Assembly: GCF_018130065.1 (NCBI RefSeq)
Contig: NZ_JAFCME010000039.1
Coordinates: 1-49,958, forward strand
Direction of reading: 5' to 3'
DNA: 49,958 bases
Source of the DNA: Bradyrhizobium sp. AUGA SZCCT0158
GTDB lineage: Bacteria > Pseudomonadota > Alphaproteobacteria > Rhizobiales > Xanthobacteraceae
Shown here piece by piece: positions 33,363 through 41,383 of this stretch (within the stretch, counting starts at the first letter, position 1; every line of letters starts with the position of its first letter). The notes under the pieces are model-generated. The model searched no databases, had not been told where the DNA came from, and worked only from the letters and a program-made list of their open reading frames with translations. The translations under genes were made by a program, and so were the position numbers.

Positions 33363-34208
33363 CTACTGCTTCTTCACCGTCTTGGCCGGTGCCTTCGCGG
33401 GCGCCGCCGGTTTCTTGGCGGCCGGCTTGGTGTCGGCCACGGTGTTGATGTCCGCGATCAGCTTGGTGATGCGTGAGGCGTTGCTGCCGAGATCGCTGTC
33501 GAAATAGCGCGATGCGGAGCGGATATCGACGCGGGAATCCTCGCCGTCGGCCTTGATTCGGATCGAGACGTCTTCGCGAAATCCCATGATCATCGTTTGC
33601 GCGATCGCCTCGATGCGTCCTTCGCGGCGCGCCTGCGGCGGGCGCTCGTCGACGACGCGCCATTTGCGCTTGTTGACGAGCGCGAGCGTGATCTCATAGG
33701 CGCGCTGCGGCGGGACTTCGAGTTCGACGGTCTCGACATCAGGGTAGGCGATCGCCTGCTGCTCGGCTGAATAGAGCCCGGCATAGACGGCGGGATTGGT
33801 GCCATCGCCGGCACGCAGCGGCGCCAGCGCCTGGAAGCGTGGCGGATCGATCGAATCGGTGGTGATGTCGTAGATCCGCGGCAGGTTGCGGTATTGCAGG
33901 GCGAGATAGGCGGGGTAGGCGAGGATGGCGGCGTCGAGCAACAGCGCCAGTAGGATGCGGCCCATGCCGCGCGAACCGTTTTGCCAGATCGCAGCAAACG
34001 CGGCGAGGCCGACCAGGATGGAGAGGCCGGCCAGGGCCAGGGCGCCGAAGAACGTCGCCAGCGCCGGCTTCATTTCGAGGAAGCCGAAGCGGACGATCAT
34101 GATCGACACCACCACCGCAACCAGGGAGAATATCGCGAGGTTGCGCGCCCATGTGGCGAGGCTGGACACGGGCTCCGTCTGGTAGGGAGCGGAAAACCTG
34201 CGGGCCAT
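33363..34208 (-). CDS. DUF1499-family membrane protein
   Basis: A 281-aa protein. Three hydrophobic segments in the first 110 residues (about 25-45, 50-75 and 82-105) form a membrane part. Residues about 150-260 are a DUF1499 domain, recognised by PDVETVELEVPPQRAYEITL, the GRIEAIAQT strand and DSRVDIRSASRYFDSDLGSNASRI. The C-terminus is a Lys/Ala/Pro-rich tail. The function of the family is not known; the C-terminal domain is thought to be a periplasmic or cytoplasmic alpha/beta module. Monocistronic by context. Confidence 0.85.
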   Translation of the reverse strand: MARRFSAPYQTEPVSSLATWARNLAIFSLVAVVVSIMIVRFGFLEMKPALATFFGALALAGLSILVGLAAFAAIWQNGSRGMGRILLALLLDAAILAYPAYLALQYRNLPRIYDITTDSIDPPRFQALAPLRAGDGTNPAVYAGLYSAEQQAIAYPDVETVELEVPPQRAYEITLALVNKRKWRVVDERPPQARREGRIEAIAQTMIMGFREDVSIRIKADGEDSRVDIRSASRYFDSDLGSNASRITKLIADINTVADTKPAAKKPAAPAKAPAKTVKKQ

Positions 34209-34356
34209 CCCTAGACTTCCATCATGAATTCAGTTGCCGTTCCGGTCGCAATACTGGAGACCCGGCGCCTTGAACTAGCGCATTTTCCGCGCCTGTGGAA
34301 AGCAGCTTGCGCCGGAAAATCAGTCCAAATGGTGGTGCAAGGAGTGTCATGGCGCC

Positions 34357-35256
34357 TCATGCCGGATGGCTGAACTGTGCCACCACAAAGTCGATAAAGG
34401 CCTTGATGCGCGGAGCGCGGTGGCGGCCCGGGACAGTCAGCGCATGGATCGCAAACGTCTCGGGGATGTGGCTATCCCCGAGCAGCGGAACGAGGGTGCC
34501 TTGCTGGATTGCTCGCGCGACCATGAAATCCGCCAACCTGGCGATGCCGAGCCCGGCTACCGCCATATCAAGCAGCAGGTCGGCATTGTCGCTGGTAAAG
34601 GTGCCTGACACGGCGAGGCGATTGATGCCTTCATGGGTGTGGAAGGGCCATTGCGACCACGCCGGCCCGGGTAGCGTCAGGCAATTATGCTGCAGCAGAT
34701 CGGCCGGCACGCGCGGCGATCCGTGTTGCTTCAAATAGAGCGGACTGGCGCAAATGACCCGTGTCGCGTCACCGAGCTTGCGTGCCACGAGGGTTGAGTC
34801 GCCGAGTGCGCCGGAGCGGATGGCGACGTCGACCTGCTCGGCAACCAGGTCGACCTGGTGGTCCGAAACATGAAGCTCGACGCTGATGTCTGGATATTTG
34901 GCGAGGAAATCTGGAAGGGCGGGCCCGAGTATCTGTTTGGCGAGGGCTGTTCCGACGCTGATCCGCAAATGGCCGCGTGGCAGCCGGCTTGCCGCCGTTA
35001 CCTCGGCTTCAGCGGCTTCGATCGAAGCGAGGATGTCCCGGCTCCGGGCCAGGAACAGATCGCCCTCGGCGGTCAAAGCGAGCCTGCGCGTGGTCCTGGT
35101 CAACAGGCGCACCCCCAGCCGGTCTTCGATGCGGGTGACCAGCTTGGACAGAGCAGAGGGGGTCACGCCGAGGTCGTCTGCCGCGGCGGCAAAGCTGCCG
35201 CGTTCGACCACCCGCACGAACCCGTTCATTTCGGCCGAGGCCGCGTTGATATTCAT
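34357..35256 (-). CDS. LysR-family transcriptional regulator
   Basis: A 299-aa LysR regulator. The N-terminal winged helix has GFVRVVERGSFAAAADDLGVT followed by PSALSKLVTRIEDRLGVRLL; the effector domain starts at about residue 92 (GHLRISVGTALAKQILGP). This is the common CrgA/PA0477-like branch. It is divergent from the small gene at 35351, with a palindrome (ttcac-ga-gtgaa, 35265-35276) directly upstream of its start that may be its own operator. The inducer is unknown. Confidence 0.92.
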   Translation of the reverse strand: MNINAASAEMNGFVRVVERGSFAAAADDLGVTPSALSKLVTRIEDRLGVRLLTRTTRRLALTAEGDLFLARSRDILASIEAAEAEVTAASRLPRGHLRISVGTALAKQILGPALPDFLAKYPDISVELHVSDHQVDLVAEQVDVAIRSGALGDSTLVARKLGDATRVICASPLYLKQHGSPRVPADLLQHNCLTLPGPAWSQWPFHTHEGINRLAVSGTFTSDNADLLLDMAVAGLGIARLADFMVARAIQQGTLVPLLGDSHIPETFAIHALTVPGRHRAPRIKAFIDFVVAQFSHPA

Positions 35257-35264
35257 GAATTTAT

Positions 35265-35276
35265 TTCACGAGTGAA
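35265..35276. promoter_or_regulatory. Putative LysR operator
   Basis: Perfect inverted repeat ttcac-ga-gtgaa 9 bases upstream of the regulator start. The adjacent attcatgaat (35251-35260) is another palindrome, overlapping the start codon. AT-rich DNA between the divergent genes (35257-35350) holds the two promoters. Autoregulation is inferred from position. Confidence 0.45.
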
Positions 35277-35350
35277 TATGAATACTCGCCAATTATATCA
35301 CGTTAGAAACGTAATAAAAGGTGGTCGCAGACAATGAAGGAGCGCCCACT

Positions 35351-35599
35351 ATGTCTTGGGAAAAGAAGCTGCACGGTCACGTAACGGGTGTTGAAGGCGC
35401 GCTGCGCCATCCGGACGGCAGCCCCGATATCGCCGCCTACGGCAGGATCGCTCACCGCGAGCGGGACGCAGCCGTCCTTGCCGCCGTGCAGGACACAGCC
35501 CGCAGCCTGCGCGCGATGTGGTCGGCGATCTGGCGTGTCTTGGGTGGGTCCTCGGGCCGGTCGGGGCGCATCCGGTCGAACGCGCCCCTCCGGGGTTAA
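35351..35599 (+). CDS. Small basic protein, possibly RSP_7527-like
   Basis: An 82-aa basic protein. The stretch HPDGSPDIAAYGRIAHRERD, continuing AAVLAAVQDTARSLRAMW, resembles the IDIDAYxxRARxERA pattern of small proteobacterial DUF1127/RSP_7527-type proteins, which is a weak match by eye. It is divergent from the LysR gene and is the most likely target of that regulator. The start follows aaggag 8 bases upstream. Its stop (35597-35599) overlaps the stop of the minus-strand acyl-CoA ligase gene. Confidence 0.55.
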   Translation: MSWEKKLHGHVTGVEGALRHPDGSPDIAAYGRIAHRERDAAVLAAVQDTARSLRAMWSAIWRVLGGSSGRSGRIRSNAPLRG

Positions 35600-37224
35600 G
35601 CCGCCGCGTTCGGAAAACTGTAGCTCTTGAACTGGTCGCGTAGCGCGGTTTTCAGGATCTTGCCGGTCGCGGTGTGCGGAATGCCCTCGACGAAGGCGAC
35701 GTCGTCGGGCATCCACCATTTCGCGATCTTGCCATCCATGTATTTCAGGATGTCCTCGCGCGTCGCTTGCTGGCCGGCCTTGAGCTGCACGATCAAGAGC
35801 GGACGCTCGTCCCATTTGGGATGATGGATGCCGATCACGGCGGCTTCCGCGACCGCCGGATGGCCGACCGCGAGGTTTTCCAGATCGATCGACGAAATCC
35901 ATTCGCCGCCCGACTTGATGACGTCCTTGGAGCGGTCGGTGATCCGCATATAGCCGTGCTGGTCGATGGTCGCGACGTCGCCGGTGTCGAAATAGCCGTG
36001 TTCGTCGAGAATCTCGCTATCGACCTTGAAGTAGGCCTTCGCGACGGCAGGTCCTGCGACCTTGAGCCGGCCAAAGGTCTTGCCGTCCCACGGCAATTCC
36101 TTGCCGGCATCGTCGGTGATCTTCATCTGCACACCGAACGGCGGATAACCCTGCGTCTGCAGGATATCGAGCCGCTCCTCGCCGGAGAGTTCGGCAAACG
36201 GCGGCTTCAGCGCCGCCACGGTGCCGATCGGGCTCATCTCGGTCATGCCCCAGGCGTGGCGCACGCGAACGCCCATGTCGACGAACGACTTGATCATCGA
36301 GCGCGGCATCGCCGAGCCGCCGCACACCACGCTCTTCAGGTGGGGCAGCTTCAGGTTTCCGGCAGCCATGTGATTGAGCAGCATCAGCCACACCGTCGGC
36401 ACGCCGGCGGTGTGCGTGACCTTCTCGGTGTCGAGAAGCTCATAGACCGAAGCGCCGTCGAGCTTGGCGCCCGGCATCACGAGCTTGGTGCCCATCGAGG
36501 GCGCGGAGAACGCGATGCCCCAGCTGTTGGCGTGGAACAACGGCACCACCGGCAGCATTGTCTCGGCGGCGCTGGTGCCGAGCGCGTCGACATTGTTGGC
36601 CATCAACCCGTGCAGTACGTTGGAGCGGTGCGAATACAACACGCCTTTTGGATCGCCCGTGGTACCCGAGGTGTAGCACATCGCGGCTGCGGTATTCTCG
36701 TCGAAGGTCTTCCACTCGAACTTGCCGTCGGCTTCCGCGATCCAGTCCTCATAGGCGACCGCGTTCTTCAGCGTGGTCTGCGGCATGTGGGCCTTGTCGG
36801 TGAACACGATGTAGCGTTCGACGCTGGGCAGGCTGCCCGCGATCTTTTCCAGGATCGGAATGAAGGTGAGATCGGTCATCACCACGCGGTCTTGCGCATG
36901 GTTGATGATCCAGGCGATCTGGTCGGGGAACAGCCGCGGGTTGACGGTATGGCAGATCGCGCCGATGCCCATGATGCCGTACCAGGCTTCAAGGTGGCGC
37001 CAGGTGTTCCATGCGATGGTGGCGACGCGGTCGCCGAGCTTGATGCCGTCGCGATCGAGCCGCTGCGAGACTTTCAGCGCGCGATCGCGAATTTCGGCGT
37101 AATTGGTGCGATGAATGGGCCCTTCGACCGACCGCGTGACGACCTCTTGCGTACCGTGATACTGCGCCGCGTGTTCGATAATCCGGTGGCAAAGCAAAGG
37201 CCAGTCTTGCATCAATCCGAGCAT
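35596..37224 (-). CDS. Acyl-CoA ligase (DmdB/medium-chain fatty acid type)
   Basis: A 542-aa ATP-dependent acyl-CoA synthetase of the AMP-binding superfamily. The P-loop-like motif is YTSGTTGDPKGVLYSH, followed by LPVVPLFHANSWG, the HAWGMTEMSPIG motif, GYFDTGDVATID, and the C-terminal hinge RSKDVIKSGGEWISS with the catalytic Lys in HTATGKILKT. The closest groups I recognise are 3-methylmercaptopropionyl-CoA ligases (DmdB) and related fatty-acyl-CoA synthetases; substrate is not certain. Start 37224 was chosen for its strong GGGAGGGA 8 bases upstream; an in-frame ATG at 37260 lies earlier. Its stop overlaps that of the small gene at 35351. Confidence 0.88.
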   Translation of the reverse strand: MLGLMQDWPLLCHRIIEHAAQYHGTQEVVTRSVEGPIHRTNYAEIRDRALKVSQRLDRDGIKLGDRVATIAWNTWRHLEAWYGIMGIGAICHTVNPRLFPDQIAWIINHAQDRVVMTDLTFIPILEKIAGSLPSVERYIVFTDKAHMPQTTLKNAVAYEDWIAEADGKFEWKTFDENTAAAMCYTSGTTGDPKGVLYSHRSNVLHGLMANNVDALGTSAAETMLPVVPLFHANSWGIAFSAPSMGTKLVMPGAKLDGASVYELLDTEKVTHTAGVPTVWLMLLNHMAAGNLKLPHLKSVVCGGSAMPRSMIKSFVDMGVRVRHAWGMTEMSPIGTVAALKPPFAELSGEERLDILQTQGYPPFGVQMKITDDAGKELPWDGKTFGRLKVAGPAVAKAYFKVDSEILDEHGYFDTGDVATIDQHGYMRITDRSKDVIKSGGEWISSIDLENLAVGHPAVAEAAVIGIHHPKWDERPLLIVQLKAGQQATREDILKYMDGKIAKWWMPDDVAFVEGIPHTATGKILKTALRDQFKSYSFPNAAA

Positions 37225-37306
37225 ACGCACGTCCCTCCCAAAGGTTATTTCCTCGCGCATGATCCGCCAAAGTGCTGGTGTTTTGGCGCGCGATCATGGA
37301 ATTGAC

Positions 37307-38434
37307 ATGAACTGTAGCGCGGAGAAAGCAAGCCGAAAATGGGCTTATGGCGCCTTTGGCCGCACGGCGGCGGCAATGGTTACCGTTGCGGTGGGCCTGC
37401 TTCTGCCCGGCGTGTACTGCGAACCGGCCCTGGCGGCCAAAGCCTCCCGATCGACGCCCTGGGGCGACCTGTTCGGGATCCACCCGCCGAAGCCGCGGGC
37501 AAAGGTCCACCGGGCGGCGGTGCCGCTCCCGCGGCCGCGCCCGGCCGATGCCCCCTCCGCTGAGGAGCTTGCCAAAGAAGCTGCCCAAGAAACTGCCAAA
37601 GCCGCCAAGGAGACCACGAAGGAAGGCAAGCCCACCGAACAGGCCACGCCCCAGCCACCTCCGCCCTCGGCCTGCCGGCTGGCGCTGACGGAGGCCATCG
37701 CCATTGCTCCCAGCATTCCCGATATCCGTGGCGCCGGCGGCTGCGGGGGCGAGGACCTGGTGCGACTCGAGGCGATCGTGCTGCCGGACAAGCGGCAGGT
37801 CTCGGTGAAGCCGGCGGCGATCCTGCGCTGCGCGATGGCCTCCGCATTGGCGGACTGGATCCGGACTGACATCGCGCCGCTGGCGGTGCGTCTCGGCAGC
37901 ACGATCAGTGATCTCGACAATTTCGACTCGTTCGAATGCCGCGGCCGTAACCGCATCGTCGGCGCAAGACTCTCCGAACACGGCCGCGCCAATGCGCTCG
38001 ACGTCCGCGCCCTCAAGCTGTCCAATGGCCGCTCGATCTCGCTCACCGATCGCTCCGTGCCGCGCGAGGTGCGCGAAGCCGTGCTGCATACGGCGTGCGC
38101 GCGATTCTCGACGGTGCTGGGTCCGGGGTCGGACTGGTACCACGAGGACCACATCCATCTCGACCTCATGGAACGGCGGAATAACTACCGGATCTGCCAA
38201 TGGGACGTGTGGGACCCGCTGCCGCAGACCGCGCCGCTGCTGCCGGCCGAGCGGCCGGAAGAAGCGCCGCCGCGCGAGGTTGCCGCCAAACCCGACGCGG
38301 CCAAACCCGACGCGGCCAAATCCGCTGCGGGGAAATCCAGCGCCGCTCCGGCGGATGAGAAATCCGATGCGGCAACGTCCAAACCCGAACCCAAGCCCAC
38401 AACAAAAAAGCGCCGGCAAAACCGGCGCTCGTGA
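37307..38434 (+). CDS. Extensin-like protein with M15-type zinc peptidase motif
   Basis: A 375-aa exported protein. A signal peptide-like helix (AAAMVTVAVGLLLPGVYC) is followed by a Pro/Ala/Lys-rich linker (about residues 55-120), the extensin-like C-terminal domain (about 125-290) and a repetitive Ala/Lys tail that includes KPDAAKPDAAK. The domain contains SEHGRANALDV (His225, Asp232) and WYHEDHIHLDL (His282, His284), which is the HxxxxxxD...HxH zinc-ligand arrangement of VanY/M15 peptidases. A peptidoglycan carboxypeptidase role is therefore plausible. The start is uncertain (no Shine-Dalgarno for ATG 37307; 37259 is the alternative). An intrinsic hairpin overlaps its last codons. Confidence 0.85.
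   Translation: MNCSAEKASRKWAYGAFGRTAAAMVTVAVGLLLPGVYCEPALAAKASRSTPWGDLFGIHPPKPRAKVHRAAVPLPRPRPADAPSAEELAKEAAQETAKAAKETTKEGKPTEQATPQPPPPSACRLALTEAIAIAPSIPDIRGAGGCGGEDLVRLEAIVLPDKRQVSVKPAAILRCAMASALADWIRTDIAPLAVRLGSTISDLDNFDSFECRGRNRIVGARLSEHGRANALDVRALKLSNGRSISLTDRSVPREVREAVLHTACARFSTVLGPGSDWYHEDHIHLDLMERRNNYRICQWDVWDPLPQTAPLLPAERPEEAPPREVAAKPDAAKPDAAKSAAGKSSAAPADEKSDAATSKPEPKPTTKKRRQNRRS
38404..38429 (-). terminator. Intrinsic hairpin overlapping the 3' end of the extensin-like gene, oriented for the minus strand
   Basis: The stem agcgccgg (38409-38416) pairs with ccggcgct (38422-38429) with a caaaa loop; the A-run (38404-38409) gives a T-run on the minus strand. In the plus direction there is no T-run, only a later cctttt at 38439-38444. 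No minus-strand gene is known between here and 38660. Confidence 0.6.
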
Positions 38435-38716
38435 TCGTCCTTTTGCGGCGTCGCCAGTCGCGCCCAATACGTGACGATTCATTGGCGTAACTCCAGCGTT
38501 TACGTGCCCTTTGGGCTCTTCGCTGAACGATAAGTGTGTCTTTCTGGCCGCATTACCGCACCCCCGTGGGTTCCGGTCGATATTTTGGCCACGTTCCTCA
38601 CGTCCTGGTTTTCAATCCTGCCGATTGCACGTGTTCAGCGCGATATTGTGCGGCCAAATAAAAAACGCCGGCAAAGCCGGCGTTCTGATCTCGTTGCGGA
38701 TGGTGCGATCGATCCG
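38435..38716. other. Gene-free stretch between two near-identical hairpins
   Basis: Between the hairpins at 38404-38429 and 38660-38684 lie about 230 bases without a supported gene. A minus-strand transcript starting in this region would end at the first hairpin, so a small RNA is possible. No promoter or known RNA family was recognised. Confidence 0.4.
38660..38684 (-). terminator. Intrinsic terminator of the lipoprotein L,D-transpeptidase gene
   Basis: The stem aacgccggc (38664-38672) pairs with gccggcgtt (38676-38684) around an aaa loop, with a T-run of six on the minus strand (38660-38665). It lies 33 bases after the stop of the gene at 38717-39400. Confidence 0.85.
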
Positions 38717-39400
38717 CTATTGCATCACGTTGCCGCTGCCGCCCTGGAGCGCCATCTTCGAATTGTACGGCGAGTCGCCCTGCTTGGGGTCCAGCACCAC
38801 CACGATCGTGCCTTGCTTGACCTTGCTGTAGAGGTCGATGACGTCCTCATTGGTCATGCGAATGCAGCCCGAGGAAATCGATGCGCCGATATATTCCGGC
38901 TGGTTGGTGCCGTGAATCCGGAACAGGGTGTCGCGGCCGCCCTGGTAAAGATAGAGCGCGCGGGCGCCGAGCGGATTGTCGACGCCGCCGGGCACCGACG
39001 CCGGCAGGCCTTCGATGCGCTTATGGATGTCGGCGGTCGGCGTCCATTTCGGCCATTCCGCCATGTTGCCGACCTTGGCAATGCCGGAGAAGGCCAGCGC
39101 TTCTTCGCCGACGGTAATGCCGTAACGGATCGCCTTGCCGCCGTCCTGCACCAGGTAAAGATAGTGGTTGTCGGAATCGACCACGATCGTGCCGGGTAGT
39201 TCGCGGCGGTGATAGTCGACGATGGCGCGGCGGAACGGTTCGGCCACGGCGACCTTGGCGTAACGCGCCTTTGCCAGCTGGACCTTGTCATTCGGCTTGA
39301 GCGTGGCCTCCGGCGCGGCCTGATAGCTCGTGGTCTGCATGCAGCCCGACAACATCAGGCCTGCAGCCAGAATTCCCAACTTTGCCTTCAGCGACGTCAT
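38717..39400 (-). CDS. L,D-transpeptidase, predicted lipoprotein
   Basis: A 227-aa YkuD-family enzyme. The N-terminus MTSLKAKLGILAAGLMLSGC has a lipobox ending at Cys20, so it should be lipidated and held at the outer or inner membrane facing the periplasm. The catalytic region reads IHGTNQPEYIG (His163) and SSGCIRMTNEDVIDLY (Cys179). The start at 39400 is chosen because GGAAG lies 7 bases upstream and the lipobox then falls at the usual distance; the longer frame from 39421 has no such site. The domain is very similar in layout to that of the protein at 32248, suggesting duplicate enzymes. Confidence 0.92.
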   Translation of the reverse strand: MTSLKAKLGILAAGLMLSGCMQTTSYQAAPEATLKPNDKVQLAKARYAKVAVAEPFRRAIVDYHRRELPGTIVVDSDNHYLYLVQDGGKAIRYGITVGEEALAFSGIAKVGNMAEWPKWTPTADIHKRIEGLPASVPGGVDNPLGARALYLYQGGRDTLFRIHGTNQPEYIGASISSGCIRMTNEDVIDLYSKVKQGTIVVVLDPKQGDSPYNSKMALQGGSGNVMQ

Positions 39401-39799
39401 TGCGCACTTCCAATCGAACAATATCGCGGTTACGCGCCAATTTGCGTCGCAAACGCCACGATTCCAATAATCCCATTATTGGCAAAAACCGGTAATTATT
39501 CCAGTGCTTAGACGCTTGTTCGGCGCTGCGGGAGCCTGGCTGTGGCTTTTTTGCCGCAAGTTTTTCGATTTCCGGTTGATTTATAGGCAACGCTGGCGTC
39601 CTTGCCGAATCGTGGCCACGCTACCGCCACCCCACCGCCATAAATGTGGATGGGGGTTAATACGCCAGTCATCAAGCGCTTGCCAGAATCGCGTTTAGTC
39701 CGCTCGGTGCCTGTGGCGTTTTCGTGCGGAGCGGGTACGGGTTTCGCGTGAAGAAGACACGTCAGAACCAACGACCGCTGCCCTGTTCCGGAGTTTCCT
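39401..39799. other. Gene-free stretch upstream of the CorA-type gene
   Basis: 399 bases without a supported gene. It holds the leader of the L,D-transpeptidase on one side and of the CorA-type gene on the other. At 39742-39768 is tttcgcgtgaagaagacacg, which resembles elements at 41316-41340 and 44732-44770, a short dispersed motif. No RNA gene was recognised. Confidence 0.4.
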
Positions 39800-40777
39800 A
39801 TGTTGTCAGTGTACGTCCCCTCTGAATCCACCCTGAAGAAAGTCGAGGTGGCTGAACCGGCGAAGTTGCCGGAAAGCGCAGTCTGGATCGACATGGTGAA
39901 ACCGACGGGCGAGGAAGACCGCGCGGTGGAGCGGCTGACCGGGATCGCGGTGCCGACCCGGGAGGACATGCAGGAGATCGAGATTTCCAGCCGGCTCTAT
40001 ATCGAGAACGGCGCGCGCTACATGACCGCGACGCTGATGTGCCATTCCGACACCGACATGCCGCGGACGACGGCCGTCACCTTCATCATGGCTGGTCACC
40101 GGTTGGTAACCGTGCGCTACGACATGCCGAAGCCGTTTGCCCTGGTGGAGAACAAGCTGGCGCGCTCTTGCATGCCGGGCATAACCGGCGAAATGGTGCT
40201 GATGGAACTTGTCGACGCGGTGATCGACCGTTGCGCCGACATTCTGGAGAAGGTCGGCGCCGACGTCGATCAGGTTTCCCATGACATCTTCGAACCCGAA
40301 AGCGAGCGTCACGGCCAGGCCAAGCGATATTCGCAGATACTGATCGCGATCGGGCGCAAGGGGGATTTGACCTCGAAGGTCCGCGAGAGCCTGGTCTCGG
40401 TCGGCCGCGTCGTCACTTTCCTCTCGGCGGTCATGGAAGGCGTCAAATGGTCCAAGGACATGCGCGAGCAGCTCAAGACCATGCAGCGTGACGTCGCCTC
40501 GCTGACCGATCACGCGTCCTACCTCTCCAACAAGATCACCTTCGTGCTCGACGCCATGCTCGGCGTCGTCAATCTCGAACAGAACAACATCATCAAGCTG
40601 TTCTCGGTGATGGCCGTGGTCCTGATGCCGCCGACGCTGATCGCCTCGATCTACGGCATGAATTTCAAGGCGATGCCGGAGCTCGAATGGGCGCACGGCT
40701 ATCCGATGGCGCTGGTGATGATGCTCATGGCAGCCGTGCTGCCTTACTTTCTTTTCAGATGGAAGAAGTGGCTGTAG
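39800..40777 (+). CDS. CorA-family divalent cation transporter
   Basis: A 325-aa CorA-type transporter. Residues 1-240 are the cytoplasmic funnel; the pore motif YGMNF has Gly286-Met287-Asn288 at the first of two C-terminal helices (about 267-290 and 300-318), and the protein ends in the basic RWKKWL. The GMN motif is intact, so Mg2+ (or Co2+/Ni2+) transport is expected. The loop after GMN is KAMPELEWAHGYP, shorter and less acidic than in E. coli CorA but as in many rhizobial members. The gene is followed by a tandem repeat at 40801. Confidence 0.9.
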   Translation: MLSVYVPSESTLKKVEVAEPAKLPESAVWIDMVKPTGEEDRAVERLTGIAVPTREDMQEIEISSRLYIENGARYMTATLMCHSDTDMPRTTAVTFIMAGHRLVTVRYDMPKPFALVENKLARSCMPGITGEMVLMELVDAVIDRCADILEKVGADVDQVSHDIFEPESERHGQAKRYSQILIAIGRKGDLTSKVRESLVSVGRVVTFLSAVMEGVKWSKDMREQLKTMQRDVASLTDHASYLSNKITFVLDAMLGVVNLEQNNIIKLFSVMAVVLMPPTLIASIYGMNFKAMPELEWAHGYPMALVMMLMAAVLPYFLFRWKKWL

Positions 40778-40800
40778 TCGCAACCTGATTGTTCGCGGCG

Positions 40801-40872
40801 GTGACTGTCGTCCCCGAGGTGACTGTTGTCACTGAGGTGACTGTTGTCACCGAGGTGGCCGTAGTAACCGAG
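40801..40872. repeat. Four tandem 18-bp units with CRP-like core palindromes
   Basis: Units: 40801-40818, 40819-40836, 40837-40854, 40855-40872, following gtgactgttgtcac(t/c)gag with variation. Units 2 and 3 contain perfect gtgac-tgtt-gtcac palindromes, which equal GTGA-N6-TCAC, the core of CRP-type sites; units 1 and 4 are degenerate. The repeats also read as an open frame of valine/threonine/glutamate (VTVVTE), with a GTG at 40801 running 52 codons, but I see no Shine-Dalgarno. It lies 23 bases after the CorA stop and about 150 bases before the next gene. Confidence 0.75.
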
Positions 40873-41025
40873 ATGTTAAGGCGCGCGCATGATCTCGGGG
40901 GCATTCATGCGCCGGCAAAAAAAACAGGAAGCTGCCCCATTTGTACGAGTAAAATTTGAGCGTCGCGATGAACCTTTGCGCGACGGCTTTCTGCGATAAC
41001 GCTGTCACAAGCCGCGAGGACAGCA

Positions 41026-41256
41026 ATGGTTGAAAAATTCATAACGTCACCCCGCAACGTCATCGATTTTGCGCGCTACCAACAGGACCGCATCGTTGGC
41101 AAGGCGCAGGCGATCGCGGCGCGGCTCTGCCGGCATTGTGGTGCGGCGCTTGCCGATGGCGAGAACGAAGACGAATGCTCGAGCGCCTTCAATGTCGAGA
41201 CGCGTGATCTGCGAACCGCGCCAAGGAAAACGCGGAGCAAGTTTTACGCGGATTGA
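41026..41256 (+). CDS. Small conserved protein with a CxxC
   Basis: A 76-aa protein beginning MVEKFITSPRNVIDFARYQQDR. The middle has LCRHCGAALADGENEDECSSAFN with a CxxC plus another Cys, which could bind a metal or form a disulfide. gaggac lies 7 bases before the ATG. I recall very similar small proteins across Bradyrhizobium, which supports it as a real gene, but no function is known. The gap upstream (40873-41025) holds no other gene. Confidence 0.7.
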   Translation: MVEKFITSPRNVIDFARYQQDRIVGKAQAIAARLCRHCGAALADGENEDECSSAFNVETRDLRTAPRKTRSKFYAD

Positions 41257-41263
41257 AGCGCGC

Positions 41264-41375
41264 CAGCGTTTCGCGCGAAGCATGCCCTCGGACTTGATCC
41301 GGGGGAGCATGCCGGTTCGCGCAAAGAAAACGCGTCAGAAAGAGAATCCAGAGCTTCGGTTCTGATTCAAATCAG
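41264..41375. repeat. Short dispersed Bradyrhizobium-type sequence
   Basis: Contains tttcgcgcgaagcatgccct (41269-41288) and ttcgcgcaaagaaaacgcgt (41316-41335), motifs that I recognise as recurring between genes in this family, with a variant at 39742-39768. The ctgatt-ca-aatcag inverted repeat at 41362-41375 near the stop of the next gene may act as a weak terminator. Confidence 0.45.
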
Positions 41376-41383
41376 ATCGCGCT

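Noticed and set aside
35674..37305. A 543-codon plus-strand frame
   Set aside because: Antisense shadow of the acyl-CoA ligase gene.
40801..40872. CRISPR array
   Set aside because: Direct contiguous 18-bp repeats without spacers; no cas genes nearby.
40801..40959. 52-codon frame through the 18-bp repeats (VTVVTE units)
   Set aside because: No Shine-Dalgarno and only GTG/TTG starts; kept as a DNA repeat rather than a gene.
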